From contig JAJFFP010000090.1 in the NCBI GenBank assembly GCA_021776595.1, positions 1-41,143 on the forward strand: 41,143 nt of DNA, read 5' to 3'. Made by a program: the position numbers and the translations under genes. Below, in pieces: positions 16,711 through 25,872 of this stretch. Below the pieces are notes generated by a model that had not been told where the DNA came from, did no database searches, and saw only the letters and a list, made by a program, of their open reading frames with translations. The DNA is from Robiginitomaculum sp. GTDB lineage: Bacteria > Pseudomonadota > Alphaproteobacteria > Caulobacterales > Maricaulaceae. Each line of letters begins with the position of its first letter. The stretch's first letter is position 1.

Positions 16711-17166
16711 TTACGTCTGTTTGGCCCATTGTCCTTTGGCATCCTGACGCCAGTAGGAAACCGGCGCTTTATTGGTTTTGGCGGTTTTCCATCGTTCCCG
16801 TGCCTGGGTGAGGGCATGTTGGTCCCCGCCATCAAATATGGTGATGCAGCGCTCAATGCCGGTTAATTCTGGCATATCGGCACCATGCACCAGTATGATG
16901 ATCTGTGCCTGATTTTCGTTATTGGCTTCGGTGGTTAGCAAAATCGGTTGCTGGTCAGCGCGTGGCTCGGTGCCAAGGCCATGGGGCAGGAAGCTGTCCG
17001 GTGCATAAGTCCACAAATGTCGGTCAAGGCTCAGAAGCGCTTGTGAATCTTTGCTGCGCACAAGCGCTCGCCATTTGCGTTGCAGCACTTTTTCCAGCAG
17101 CGGCGGTAATACCGCCTCCAGCGGGGAGCGCTCCAAATGGTAAAACCAATGTTCGGTTTTAGACAA
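16711..17166 (-). CDS. holC: DNA polymerase III chi subunit
   Basis: 151 aa. HWFYHLERSPLEAVLPPLLEKVL at the N-terminus, LDRHLWTYAPDSFLPHG in the middle, and ILLTTEANNENQAQ followed by an IFDGGD...ALTQARERWKTAK stretch are the HolC pattern. Chi links the clamp loader to single-stranded DNA-binding protein. The TTG at 17166 is chosen because it yields the usual short N-terminus before FYHLER and lies 1 nt after the pepA stop; a TTG at 17193 would overlap pepA. Cotranscription with pepA is usual in alphaproteobacteria. Confidence 0.85.
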   Translation of the reverse strand: MSKTEHWFYHLERSPLEAVLPPLLEKVLQRKWRALVRSKDSQALLSLDRHLWTYAPDSFLPHGLGTEPRADQQPILLTTEANNENQAQIIILVHGADMPELTGIERCITIFDGGDQHALTQARERWKTAKTNKAPVSYWRQDAKGQWAKQT

Positions 17167-17167
17167 G

Positions 17168-18643
17168 TCAGCTTTCGCAGGTTTGCGCCACAAAACGATC
17201 CATCAGGCGCACACCATAGCCGGTGGCCCATGTGGGTTCGCGTGGATCGTCGGATTTATCTTTCCAGGCGGTGCCGGCAATATCAATATGCGCCCAGGGC
17301 GTATCATCGATATAGCGGTGCAGGAATTGCGCCGCCGTTATGGAACCAGCGGCACGACCGCCAATGTTCTTCATATCGGCGATTTTACTGTCGATCAGCT
17401 TGTCATAGCCAGCACCCAGCGGCAGACGCCAGACGGTCTCGCCAGAGGCCTTGCCCGCTGTATCCAGCGCCCCGGCAAGGGCATCGTCATTGGAGAAAAC
17501 GCCGGCATTCTCGTGGCCAAGGGAAATAATGATGGCCCCGGTAAGGGTTGCAAAATCAATGATCTGGCGAGGTTTGAAGCGCAAGCCATACCAAAGCGCA
17601 TCGACCAGAACCAGGCGGCCCTCGGCATCGGTATTTTGCACTTCAATGGTTTGACCATTGGCCGAAGTAACCACATCACCGGGGCGGGTGGCGGCAGCAT
17701 CGGGCATGTTTTCAACCAGGCCAATAATGCCGATGACGTTGGCTTTGGCCTTGCGTCCGGCAAGGGCGCGCATGGTGCCCGTTACGGCGGCGGCGCCGCC
17801 CATATCGCCCTTCATGTCCCACATGCCGGCACCGGGTTTGAGCGATATGCCACCGGTGTCAAAGCAAACACCCTTGCCAACCAACACCAATGGTGCCGCT
17901 TTGCTATCCTTGGCTCCAAACCAGGACATGACTGCCAGTTTGGAGCCAAAGTTCGAGCCCTCCCCGACACTGAGCAGGGCATTCATGCCTAGTTTCTTCA
18001 TGTCCTTTTCATCAAGGATCTGCACTTCAAGGCCAAATTCTTCCAGGCTTTGGGCACGTTTGGCAAAATTTTCCGGGTGCAGGACATTGGCCGGTTCAGA
18101 AACCAGATTGCGGGCAAGCTCCACCCCCTGCGCGGTTTCGTGCAATGGGGCAAACGCGCGTTTGGCGGTGCTGGAATCATCACATATGAACTGAAGGGAG
18201 GTGATGGAGGGTTTTTTTTCGTCTTTTAAAGTTGTGCGGTATTTATCAAAGCGATAGGCGGCCAGCAGGGCACCAAAAGCGGCATGAGCAGAGGCGCTGG
18301 CATCCAGGCCGCGCATGTCATAGACAAGGGTGTCGGCACCACTGAGTTGCACGGCTTTTAGCGCATGAGCGCCAAACATTTCCCAGCAAAGCGCGTCGGC
18401 CTTATCTCGATCACCAGCGCCAACCAGCAGTGCAGATTGCGCCTCAATGCCGGAAGGGGCTTTGATTTCAAGTGTCTGGCCGGGTTTCCCAGAAAATCTG
18501 GATCCCTTTTGTGCACGGCTGATTGCGCCTGCGCTGGCCTCATCCAGGGTGTCGGCACCAGCGCTATGACGATTGTCCGTAAAGACGGGAGCCGCTGTGA
18601 TAGCTTGATATTTGACCGAATCTGTAAACGTAACTTTCATCAT
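17168..18643 (-). CDS. pepA: Leucyl aminopeptidase (M17 family, cytosol aminopeptidase)
   Basis: 491 aa. Removes N-terminal residues from peptides and uses two metal ions. The C-terminal catalytic domain contains GKGVCFDTGGISLKPG, MKGDMGGAAAV and the family signature NTDAEGRL; metal ligands lie in these motifs. The N-terminal domain is the usual variable macro-like fold. ATG 18643 (followed directly by a second ATG) has AGGG at a 7-nt distance; the frame extends about 22 codons upstream without a better site. The gene is divergent from lptF and followed immediately by holC. Confidence 0.94.
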   Translation of the reverse strand: MMKVTFTDSVKYQAITAAPVFTDNRHSAGADTLDEASAGAISRAQKGSRFSGKPGQTLEIKAPSGIEAQSALLVGAGDRDKADALCWEMFGAHALKAVQLSGADTLVYDMRGLDASASAHAAFGALLAAYRFDKYRTTLKDEKKPSITSLQFICDDSSTAKRAFAPLHETAQGVELARNLVSEPANVLHPENFAKRAQSLEEFGLEVQILDEKDMKKLGMNALLSVGEGSNFGSKLAVMSWFGAKDSKAAPLVLVGKGVCFDTGGISLKPGAGMWDMKGDMGGAAAVTGTMRALAGRKAKANVIGIIGLVENMPDAAATRPGDVVTSANGQTIEVQNTDAEGRLVLVDALWYGLRFKPRQIIDFATLTGAIIISLGHENAGVFSNDDALAGALDTAGKASGETVWRLPLGAGYDKLIDSKIADMKNIGGRAAGSITAAQFLHRYIDDTPWAHIDIAGTAWKDKSDDPREPTWATGYGVRLMDRFVAQTCES

Positions 18644-18763
18644 TTCTTCACCCTGCAATGTTTTTGAATACTCTAGTGCGAAGCCTAGGACTTTCACGCA
18701 TAATGGCAAGTATCATTGCGCAGACCTTGTATTGAACACTTTCGGGCAATATCAGCTATAACC

Positions 18764-18829
18764 ATGGCAAATAAAACCAGAGCAAGTCAGGGCCAGTATT
18801 GGGGCCAGAATTGGGGTCAGAATTTATGA
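18764..18829 (+). CDS. Possible 21-aa upstream ORF overlapping the lptF start
   Basis: ATG 18764 opens 21 codons whose end is built from three 12-nt units, giving the peptide repeats GQYW-GQNW-GQNL. The TGA overlaps the lptF ATG (ATGA at 18826-18829), as in coupled genes. There is no clear Shine-Dalgarno site. A plausible promoter (TTGAAC 18732-18737, TATAAC 18757-18762) would start transcription after this ATG. Coding status is therefore doubtful. Confidence 0.25.
   Translation: MANKTRASQGQYWGQNWGQNL
18790..18825 (+). repeat. Three 12-nt tandem repeats directly before lptF
   Basis: GGGCCAGTATTG, GGGCCAGAATTG and GGGTCAGAATTT follow one another without gaps and end at the base before the lptF ATG. 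The unit length is a multiple of three. The repeat could tune the spacing of, or provide, the ribosome-binding site (GGGG at 18813-18816). Confidence 0.8.
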
Positions 18830-19938
18830 GAACGCTGCAAAGCTATTTCATTCGTGAAACTTTCCGGCCATTCGTTCTGACGACTACGGTTTTGGCGGTA
18901 TTGGCATTGCTGACCCAGAGTCTGGTGGCTCTGGATATGATTGTCGATGACCGGGCCAGTTTTCTGTCCTTTCTCAAAATCACTTTATTGGCGCTGCCAC
19001 AGTTGATCGCCATCATACTGCCTTTCGCATTATTTATTGCGGTGGCCTATGCGGTTCAGCGATTGCACACCGATAATGAATTTATGGTTGCCTTTGCCGG
19101 GGGCATGACAAGGTGGGCTGTAATTGCGCCGGTATTACGTATTGCCACGCTCGCGGCGCTGGCCAATCTGTTGATCAATACCTGGGTTCAGCCCCTTGCC
19201 TATAAAACCATGCGGGAGGCGATATATGAAGTGCGCTCTGATCTGGCGAGCACGATTGTGCGCCCCGGAGAGTTTGTATCGCCGGCGCTTAATCTAACCA
19301 TATTTGCCCGCGATGTGAAAAATGGAAATTTAAGCGATGTGATGATTTATGACGGGCGTAATCATGATAAGCCACTGACATATTTTGCAAAATCCGGTAT
19401 TTTTGTAGAGACAGGCCGTAACCCTGCGTTGGCTTTAACCAATGTAACAAGGGAAGCGCGCAGTGAAAACGGAGCGTTGGAAATTCTGGAATTTACGCAA
19501 ACCGCCTTTGCGCTTACCGGTGTGATCGAACCCCAGGGCGCGTTAATTTACAAGCGCTCGGATCGGTATCTGGGAGAGCTGTTTCACCCCGACCCTGCCA
19601 ATTACTGGGATCGCGAAAACGCCAGTGCAATGCTGGCAGAAGCGCATTACCGGCTCTCGGCGCCGCTCTACAATCTGGCATTGGCGCTCATGGCGCTGGC
19701 CGCTTTGCTGGGCGGCGATTACAGCCGAATGGGCTATGGCCGGCGTATGATCGTGACGGGCATACTGGCTTTACTGGTGCGTCTGGCCGGGTTTTCAATT
19801 CAGGCGGCGGCGGTCAGTGTGCCGATGTTAAATATAATGCAATACGCCTTGCCCGTAAGTATGAGCCTGGTGTGTCTGTGGATTGTATTGAGCACGGCGC
19901 GGCTAAAAAAGCCTGTGGGGCGTCTGGTGGCAACATGA
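18826..19938 (+). CDS. lptF: LPS export ABC transporter permease LptF
   Basis: 370 aa. One of two inner-membrane permeases that, with LptB, extract lipopolysaccharide and push it onto the periplasmic bridge. SYFIRETFRPFVLTTTVLAVLALLTQ is the typical start (coupling helix and first membrane span). Three N-terminal spans, a periplasmic beta-jellyroll (about 130-265) and three C-terminal spans (from about residue 280) fit the YjgP/YjgQ family. The stop overlaps the lptG start (ATGA). Confidence 0.92.
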   Translation: MRTLQSYFIRETFRPFVLTTTVLAVLALLTQSLVALDMIVDDRASFLSFLKITLLALPQLIAIILPFALFIAVAYAVQRLHTDNEFMVAFAGGMTRWAVIAPVLRIATLAALANLLINTWVQPLAYKTMREAIYEVRSDLASTIVRPGEFVSPALNLTIFARDVKNGNLSDVMIYDGRNHDKPLTYFAKSGIFVETGRNPALALTNVTREARSENGALEILEFTQTAFALTGVIEPQGALIYKRSDRYLGELFHPDPANYWDRENASAMLAEAHYRLSAPLYNLALALMALAALLGGDYSRMGYGRRMIVTGILALLVRLAGFSIQAAAVSVPMLNIMQYALPVSMSLVCLWIVLSTARLKKPVGRLVAT

Positions 19939-21035
19939 TCCGTTTGTTATTCAGATATTTATGGCGCGAAATTGCCACCGGCATTGTCATGGCGACTAGC
20001 ATTATCGGCGCGCTGGTCTTTGTCGTGGACTATGTGGAATTGTCCAGAAATATGGACGGCCAACCCGGCGTGGGTGCCGCACAGATTTTACAACTGACCG
20101 TGCTGAAATTACCAGGTATGATCGAGCAGACCTTGCCATTCATTGTTTTGTTTGGGGTTATGTGGGTGATGTTTAGACTGAACCGGCGTAATGAGCTGGT
20201 GGCCATGCGCGCCGCCTCCATGTCAGCATGGCAGTTTGCCCTGCCGGCGACTTTGATGGCGCTGGGCCTTGGTGTGCTGGGCACCACGGTGTTGAATCCC
20301 CTGGCGGCGCGCACAGCGGCACAGTTTGAACAAAAGCGCATCGCTTTTATGCAAGGTAGCGGGCAAGCGGGCAAGGAAACCGACCATGCCGTCTGGTTTC
20401 GCGAAGCGGTAGAGGAAGGCATTGTCGTGATCCGGGCAGGTAGTGTTGTGCCGCAATCGGCGGAACTCTATGATCTCAGCTTTCATTATTACCGCTTGCT
20501 TGAGGATGGAACACCCAAGGTTCTACATCGCATTGATGCCCAAAGTGGCAAGCTCAATCCGGGCTTCTGGCAGTTGGAAAACGCCATTGATATGTCGCCA
20601 GTAAATGCGCCAAAAATCTATGAAACATTGGCGCTCAATACAAAAATTGCCCCCTCTGCGCTATTGGGAAATTCCGTCAGGGCAGCAAGTTTATCCGTTT
20701 ATGCCTTGCCAGGCATGATTGCCGAATCAAAAAAAGCAGGTATTGGCACACGGCGCTATCGGATGCAGATGCAGCAATTGCTGTCATTGCCACTTATGTT
20801 GGCGGCAATGGCGCTCATCGCCGTATCTTTTTCATTCAAGCTGGTCCGGCTGGGTGGAACTATGCAAATGGCCTTGATTGCCGGGGGAACGGGTTTTGCG
20901 CTTTATTTTGCAAGCGATCTGTTGCAAACCCTTGGCGCTACACAGGTTTTGCCGCCAATGGTGGCAATTTGGGCAGCCCCGGTATTTGTATTTTTTGCCG
21001 GTTTGGCGCGCATTACCATTCTTGAAGATGGTTAA
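19935..21035 (+). CDS. lptG: LPS export ABC transporter permease LptG
   Basis: 366 aa, partner of LptF. MIRLLFRYLWREIATGIVMATSIIGALVFVVDYVELSR is the characteristic LptG N-terminus. FGVMWVMFRLNRRNELVAMRAASMS is the conserved stretch after the second span. A periplasmic jellyroll follows, and then three C-terminal membrane spans. Coupled to lptF by a 4-nt overlap, followed by lptD after about 115 nt. Confidence 0.93.
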   Translation: MIRLLFRYLWREIATGIVMATSIIGALVFVVDYVELSRNMDGQPGVGAAQILQLTVLKLPGMIEQTLPFIVLFGVMWVMFRLNRRNELVAMRAASMSAWQFALPATLMALGLGVLGTTVLNPLAARTAAQFEQKRIAFMQGSGQAGKETDHAVWFREAVEEGIVVIRAGSVVPQSAELYDLSFHYYRLLEDGTPKVLHRIDAQSGKLNPGFWQLENAIDMSPVNAPKIYETLALNTKIAPSALLGNSVRAASLSVYALPGMIAESKKAGIGTRRYRMQMQQLLSLPLMLAAMALIAVSFSFKLVRLGGTMQMALIAGGTGFALYFASDLLQTLGATQVLPPMVAIWAAPVFVFFAGLARITILEDG

Positions 21036-21151
21036 AATACAGCGATCTGCCATAGACGCCCTTGGGGACTTCGTTTATGAAATCGCCATAGCTGGCTTAC
21101 CAAAAGCCCATGAATTGCAGATCGTAATTTAAGGCCCCCGGTAAGGTGAAT

Positions 21152-23527
21152 ATGACCAGAGTGCAAGCGTTTGGGTTTGGGATTAAAGGAAAGAACAAAT
21201 TGGCTATGCGTAGTTTTCCATCCCGTTTGAGCACTGTGCTGGCTATGGTTTTGTGCGTAGGCGGTATGGCCGGACCAGTGTCAGCGCAAATCCCTGCCAA
21301 TGCAGATTCAGAAAATACAAAAAAGCAAGAACCGGTTCTGCTTACCGCCAATGAGTTGATTGATGATGCGCAAAACCAGCGTTATGTGGCTCGCGGGGAT
21401 GTGGAAGCACATTTTGAAGGCCGGATTCTCAAAGCCGACACGCTTTATTATTACCCCGAAAGCAAACGTATTCACGCGGTTGGTTCGGTTGTTGTCGTGG
21501 ACAAGGATGGAACCGTTGAATTTGCCGATGAGATGGAGCTAAGTGATGATCTAAGCTCCGCTGTGGCTTTGGCTTTCTTTGCCCGCTTGCAAAATAATGC
21601 CACCATCGGCGCGACCCAGGCCACCCACTCTAAGGATGGCAAACGCAATACCCTGAGCAAGGCTTTCTATACCGCTTGTAAAGCGTGCGCCGGCAAAGAT
21701 GGAAAAGGGTCACATAAACCGACCTGGCGCTTGCGCGCCCGTAAAGTCGTGCAAGATCAAAACACCAAAATGATCAATTACCGCGATGCGGTTCTGGAGA
21801 TAAAAGGCATACCGGTATTCTATTCGCCGATATTTTCTCACCCCGATCCAGAAGCTGGTCGTCGTTCCGGCTTGCTGTTTCCGCAGGTGCGCCAATCTGG
21901 CAAATACGGGTTTTCCTATGAACAGCCTTATTATAAGGTGCTGGGGCCTTATGCCGATGCAACCATTACCCCGCGTTTTTTTACCAAGGTCAACCCTTTG
22001 ATAACCGGCGAGTTTCGCCGTAATTTTAGCGCAGGCCAGATCCGGGCCAGTGGCAGCGTTACTTATGAGCAGGATTTTGATGGCCGGGGGGTTCAGTTTG
22101 GAAAAAATGAAGTGCGCGGGCATATTTTCGCCGAAGGTAAATTCAAACTCTCTGAGAAGTGGGATTGGGGTTTTGGGGCTGCTGCAGTCAGCGATGATCT
22201 GTATTTGCGCCGTTATGATTTACAGGGCGAAACTGATACCCGTGGCATTTATCGCACCAATTCCCTGCGCCTGAACAATCAGGTTTATACGCAAGGTCAA
22301 GGTCAGCAATTCTTTGTCCAGGGCGGTTTTATTCGCTTTCAGGGCTTGCGGGCCGGGGATGTGGATGACCAATTCCCCATTGTGGGACCGTTGATCGATC
22401 TTCGCCGCCATGCCAAAGACCCGATTTTTGATGGCAAAGTGATGTTGCGGGCCAATACGGCAACTTTAACCCGCATTGATGGCACAGATAGCCGCCGGGC
22501 ATCATTGTCATTGGACTGGTCCAAAAGACTGGTCTCAAAGTCTGGCATGATCCTGCGCCCGTTTGCGCAAGGCAGAACTGATCTGTACCAGGTTCACAAT
22601 CAGGATTTTATTGCTAATCTTGGCACCAGCAATCAATCTGTGGCTCGTGCGCTTGGCGTGGTTGGCGCGGATTTTCGCTGGCCGTTTTTCAAGCCAGGCC
22701 GCAATATTAGCTGGACGATTGAACCCTTGGTGCAGATTGCGGCCAGTCCGAATGGCGACGGAGCAGGGCAATACACCAGCTTTACAACCGATGCGAATGG
22801 TAATGTGGTAGCAACGCCCCAGTCCATTATCCCCAATGAGGACAGCATTGCGGTGGAATTTGATGGGGCCAGCCTGTTTTCTTCTAATCGTTTTTCTGGA
22901 TTTGACCGCTGGGAAGGCGGCTTGCGTGCCAATATTGGTGGGCGCATTTCCGGGCGGTGGGGCAAGGAAGGCGAGTTTTCGCTATTGGCGGGGCAGGTCA
23001 TTCGCTCCCGTGTGAATACTGATTTTACGCTGGCGTCGGGCCTGCGTGGCAAGTCATCAGATTATGTGAGCACACTGTCGTTCTCGCCAAGCTCGGTGCT
23101 GGATTTTCGCGCTCATGCCCGCTTTGATAAAAATGATTTTACCGTCAAACGCATAGAAACCGATTTGAGGGTCAATTTGCAACGAGATCAATTGGGGCCA
23201 CTTGGCAAGGTTTTACATGGGTTTAGCGCATCGGTGGGTTATCTGAATTTTGATGATGCCATTGCATCGGGGCGCCCCAAAGAAGAAATTCGTGGTCGTG
23301 CCATGGTTGGGCTTACCAAGCACTGGTCGGTTATGGGCGGGGCGACCCGCGATCTGGCGGCCAAGCGGGCCACCGGCATCAATTTTGGTCTGATGTATAA
23401 GGATGATTGCTCAAGCCTTGAAATCACCTATCGTAATAACAACACCTCAGATAGAACGCTAACGCCCAATGCTTCTATTGGCATCCGCTTTACGCTGGTT
23501 ACTCTTGGTTCATTTGGCTCGCGCTAA
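21152..23527 (+). CDS. lptD: LPS-assembly outer-membrane protein LptD
   Basis: 791 aa from ATG 21152. It has a signal sequence (hydrophobic core LSTVLAMVLCVGGMAG, cut after VSA), then an OstA/LptA-like jellyroll (LLTANELIDDAQNQRYVARGDVEAHFEGR...LKADTLYYY), then a long beta-barrel region ending in DDCSSLEITYRN and a terminal barrel strand. It inserts LPS into the outer leaflet together with LptE. Cysteines at CKAC and DDC are candidates for the inter-domain disulfides. The start is uncertain: TTG 21200 with GGAAAG at 21188-21193 would give a more ordinary signal peptide, and ATG 21206 is also in frame. Confidence 0.92.
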   Translation: MTRVQAFGFGIKGKNKLAMRSFPSRLSTVLAMVLCVGGMAGPVSAQIPANADSENTKKQEPVLLTANELIDDAQNQRYVARGDVEAHFEGRILKADTLYYYPESKRIHAVGSVVVVDKDGTVEFADEMELSDDLSSAVALAFFARLQNNATIGATQATHSKDGKRNTLSKAFYTACKACAGKDGKGSHKPTWRLRARKVVQDQNTKMINYRDAVLEIKGIPVFYSPIFSHPDPEAGRRSGLLFPQVRQSGKYGFSYEQPYYKVLGPYADATITPRFFTKVNPLITGEFRRNFSAGQIRASGSVTYEQDFDGRGVQFGKNEVRGHIFAEGKFKLSEKWDWGFGAAAVSDDLYLRRYDLQGETDTRGIYRTNSLRLNNQVYTQGQGQQFFVQGGFIRFQGLRAGDVDDQFPIVGPLIDLRRHAKDPIFDGKVMLRANTATLTRIDGTDSRRASLSLDWSKRLVSKSGMILRPFAQGRTDLYQVHNQDFIANLGTSNQSVARALGVVGADFRWPFFKPGRNISWTIEPLVQIAASPNGDGAGQYTSFTTDANGNVVATPQSIIPNEDSIAVEFDGASLFSSNRFSGFDRWEGGLRANIGGRISGRWGKEGEFSLLAGQVIRSRVNTDFTLASGLRGKSSDYVSTLSFSPSSVLDFRAHARFDKNDFTVKRIETDLRVNLQRDQLGPLGKVLHGFSASVGYLNFDDAIASGRPKEEIRGRAMVGLTKHWSVMGGATRDLAAKRATGINFGLMYKDDCSSLEITYRNNNTSDRTLTPNASIGIRFTLVTLGSFGSR

Positions 23528-23612
23528 CGGGTGCAGCATAAGCGATTGCACTGCACAGACTTTGCAGTATGTTAGCCTAAATTTTGCCCATTTTTCTGGC
23601 TAGAAAATCACC

Positions 23613-24845
23613 ATGATCGTGAACAAAAATCTTTTCCTTATACTTATTCCAGCGCTCATATTGGGTGTCGTGTCAGGTCGGTCTGTCGCACAGGTAGCTG
23701 AAGGCGTGGCCGCGATCGTCAATGATGAAGTTATATCCACTTACGATGTGCGTCAGCGCATGCGCATGATCATTTCCTCGGCCGGGATCCAGCCGGACGA
23801 AAAAACCCTGGCCCGTGTCCAGCAGCAGGCATTGCGTGGCCTGATTGATGAACGCCTGCAACTTCAGGAAGCCCAGAAGTTTGAAATCAAGGTTGACCAA
23901 TCAGAAATCGATCAGGCCATTGGCCGCATCGCCCGTCAGAATAATGTGACGATGGAAGATGTTAAAAACGATTTGCGCAAAGCCGGGATTTCGCCAATAA
24001 CGCTGGAAAGCCAGATACGCTCTGAAATCGCCTGGCAGATTTTGATTAACGGGAAATATGGCCCGCGCGTGAAGGTCAGTAATAACCAGATTGCAGAATC
24101 AAAATCGCGTATGGAAGCGGCTCTGACCAAGCCGCAATACATGATATCCGAAGTGCTGCTGGAATCACCTTCACCAGAGCAAGATCCCGTGATTTATCAG
24201 GGGGCACTCTCATTAATCCAGCAAATACGTGATGGCGCACCGTTTCAGGCGGTGGCACAACAGTTTTCCTCCGCGCCTTCGGCGGTGCAGGGCGGCGATG
24301 TAGGCTGGGTACACAAGAATGACCTTCCAGAGGAAATCAAGAGTGTTCTTGACCTGATGCAGGTCGGCACTATTTCCAGCCCGATCAAAGTGCCCGGCGG
24401 CTATTACATTATTGCCTTACGTGATAAAAAAGATGGCGGCGCACCGATGGTGGTCAACTTCCGTCAGGTCATGGCTCCCACTGGTAAAGAAGAAGAGTTA
24501 CAGGCGTTTATGGCCAATACAAAATCCTGTGATGCAACAGAAGGGATCAAAGAGAGCATTGAAGGTTCGTTTTCCAATGTTTTTGACAAGGTGGCATTAA
24601 GTGATCTGGCACCGGCGGTTCGCAATGTGTTGGATAATCTGCAACCGGGGCAGGCTTCCCAACCGATTTCCAGCCCGCAAGGCGCCATCATGTTTATGGT
24701 CTGTGACAAACACTATGCCGAAGGGGCCGGGATTCCCAATGATGAGCAGATCGCCGATCAGCTAATCAATACGCGCCTTGCCATGTTGTCCCGACGTTAT
24801 TTGCGTGACTTGCGACGGGATTCAACGGTTGAAATCCATAAATAA
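23613..24845 (+). CDS. surA: Periplasmic chaperone / peptidyl-prolyl isomerase SurA
   Basis: 410 aa. Signal peptide (residues 1-26, cut after VAQ or nearby), then the SurA N-terminal chaperone domain with VAAIVNDEVISTYDVRQRMRMI and LIDERLQLQEA. One recognisable parvulin domain covers about 170-275 (FQAVAQQFSSAPSAVQGGDVGWV, GGYYIIALRDKK). A C-terminal part pairs with the chaperone domain. It escorts unfolded outer-membrane proteins, including LptD encoded just upstream. The stop lies inside the pdxA start region. Confidence 0.92.
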   Translation: MIVNKNLFLILIPALILGVVSGRSVAQVAEGVAAIVNDEVISTYDVRQRMRMIISSAGIQPDEKTLARVQQQALRGLIDERLQLQEAQKFEIKVDQSEIDQAIGRIARQNNVTMEDVKNDLRKAGISPITLESQIRSEIAWQILINGKYGPRVKVSNNQIAESKSRMEAALTKPQYMISEVLLESPSPEQDPVIYQGALSLIQQIRDGAPFQAVAQQFSSAPSAVQGGDVGWVHKNDLPEEIKSVLDLMQVGTISSPIKVPGGYYIIALRDKKDGGAPMVVNFRQVMAPTGKEEELQAFMANTKSCDATEGIKESIEGSFSNVFDKVALSDLAPAVRNVLDNLQPGQASQPISSPQGAIMFMVCDKHYAEGAGIPNDEQIADQLINTRLAMLSRRYLRDLRRDSTVEIHK

Positions 24846-25872
24846 TTCACACACCCGGCCCATAGCACTGACGCTGGGGGATCCCTCTGGTGTTGGGCCG
24901 GAAATCACGGCGCAGGCCTGGGCGGAATTGCGCGATAAAAACCTGCCGTTTTTTCTGATCGGTGATCCAGAGCTGGCCCGTCAGCATGCGATTTTACAAA
25001 GATTACCCGAACCTGTGTGCATTGATGAACCACGAGACGCGACCCGCGTCATGACAGATGCCCTGCCGGTATTGCCTTTGCCGTTGCCTGCGCCGGTGAA
25101 GGCAGGCAAACCGGATCAGCGCAATGCAAAGGCAGTCATCACCTCGATTGAACTGGCCGTGAAAACCGTCTCTTCTGGACAAGCCAGCGCGCTGGTCACA
25201 AACCCGATTGCCAAAGCGGTGCTGTATAAGGCGGGGTTTAAGCACCCTGGCCACACGGAGTTTCTGGGGGCGTTAGCCAGACAGAATAGTGATTGGCCAG
25301 AGCCACACGGCCCGGTAATGATGCTTGGGGCCAGTGGCCTTCGTGTGGCGCTGGTGACGGTGCATATTCCTTTATCGCAAGTGGCATCTACCATTTCACG
25401 CGAGAATATTATGAAAGTCGCCCAAGTGCTTGATCATGCCTTGCAGCAGGATTTTGGCATTGCAAAACCACGCATCGTCCTTTGTGGCCTTAACCCCCAT
25501 GCCGGTGAAGAGGGGGCCATGGGTGATGAAGAGGTGCGTATCATCAACCCGGCAGCAAAAAACTTACGCCGCCTGGGGGTGAATATCACCAATGCACAGG
25601 CTTCTGATGCCTTGTTTCGTGAAGAGGCACGAAACGACTATGATGCCGTGCTGGCACTTTATCATGATCAGGGTTTGATCCCGGTTAAAACGCTGGATTT
25701 TCACGGTGGTATCAATACTACATTGGGCCTGCCGTTTATCCGGGTATCGCCAGATCATGGCACGGGGTTTTCTATAGCAGGGCAGGGCAAGGCCCGCGCC
25801 GATAGCCTGTTGGCCGCGATTAAAGCTGCTCATTCCATGAGTGCCTGCAGGAAGTCTTATGGGCGCTCTTGA
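24829..25872 (+). CDS. pdxA: 4-hydroxythreonine-4-phosphate dehydrogenase
   Basis: 347 aa. An NAD-dependent, metal-using step of the deoxyxylulose-5-phosphate-dependent pyridoxal phosphate pathway. ALTLGDPSGVGPEIT is the N-terminal signature. Metal-binding histidines lie in GHTEFLG, LNPHAGEEG and ALYHDQGLIPVK. No ATG lies near the conserved start. TTG 24829, inside the end of surA and preceded by GGGA at 24817-24820, gives MKSINNSHTRPIALTLG; an ATG at 24778 is possible but would overlap surA by 68 nt. It overlaps rsmA by 14 nt. Confidence 0.92.
   Translation: MKSINNSHTRPIALTLGDPSGVGPEITAQAWAELRDKNLPFFLIGDPELARQHAILQRLPEPVCIDEPRDATRVMTDALPVLPLPLPAPVKAGKPDQRNAKAVITSIELAVKTVSSGQASALVTNPIAKAVLYKAGFKHPGHTEFLGALARQNSDWPEPHGPVMMLGASGLRVALVTVHIPLSQVASTISRENIMKVAQVLDHALQQDFGIAKPRIVLCGLNPHAGEEGAMGDEEVRIINPAAKNLRRLGVNITNAQASDALFREEARNDYDAVLALYHDQGLIPVKTLDFHGGINTTLGLPFIRVSPDHGTGFSIAGQGKARADSLLAAIKAAHSMSACRKSYGRS

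Noticed and set aside
18790..18825. Short tandem repeat as a CRISPR or phage attachment site
   Set aside because: 12-nt units are contiguous without spacers, and no integrase or tRNA is next to them.
21028..21132. 34-codon frame overlapping the lptG stop
   Set aside because: No proper ribosome-binding site or recognisable feature; it is most likely chance reading of the spacer before lptD.
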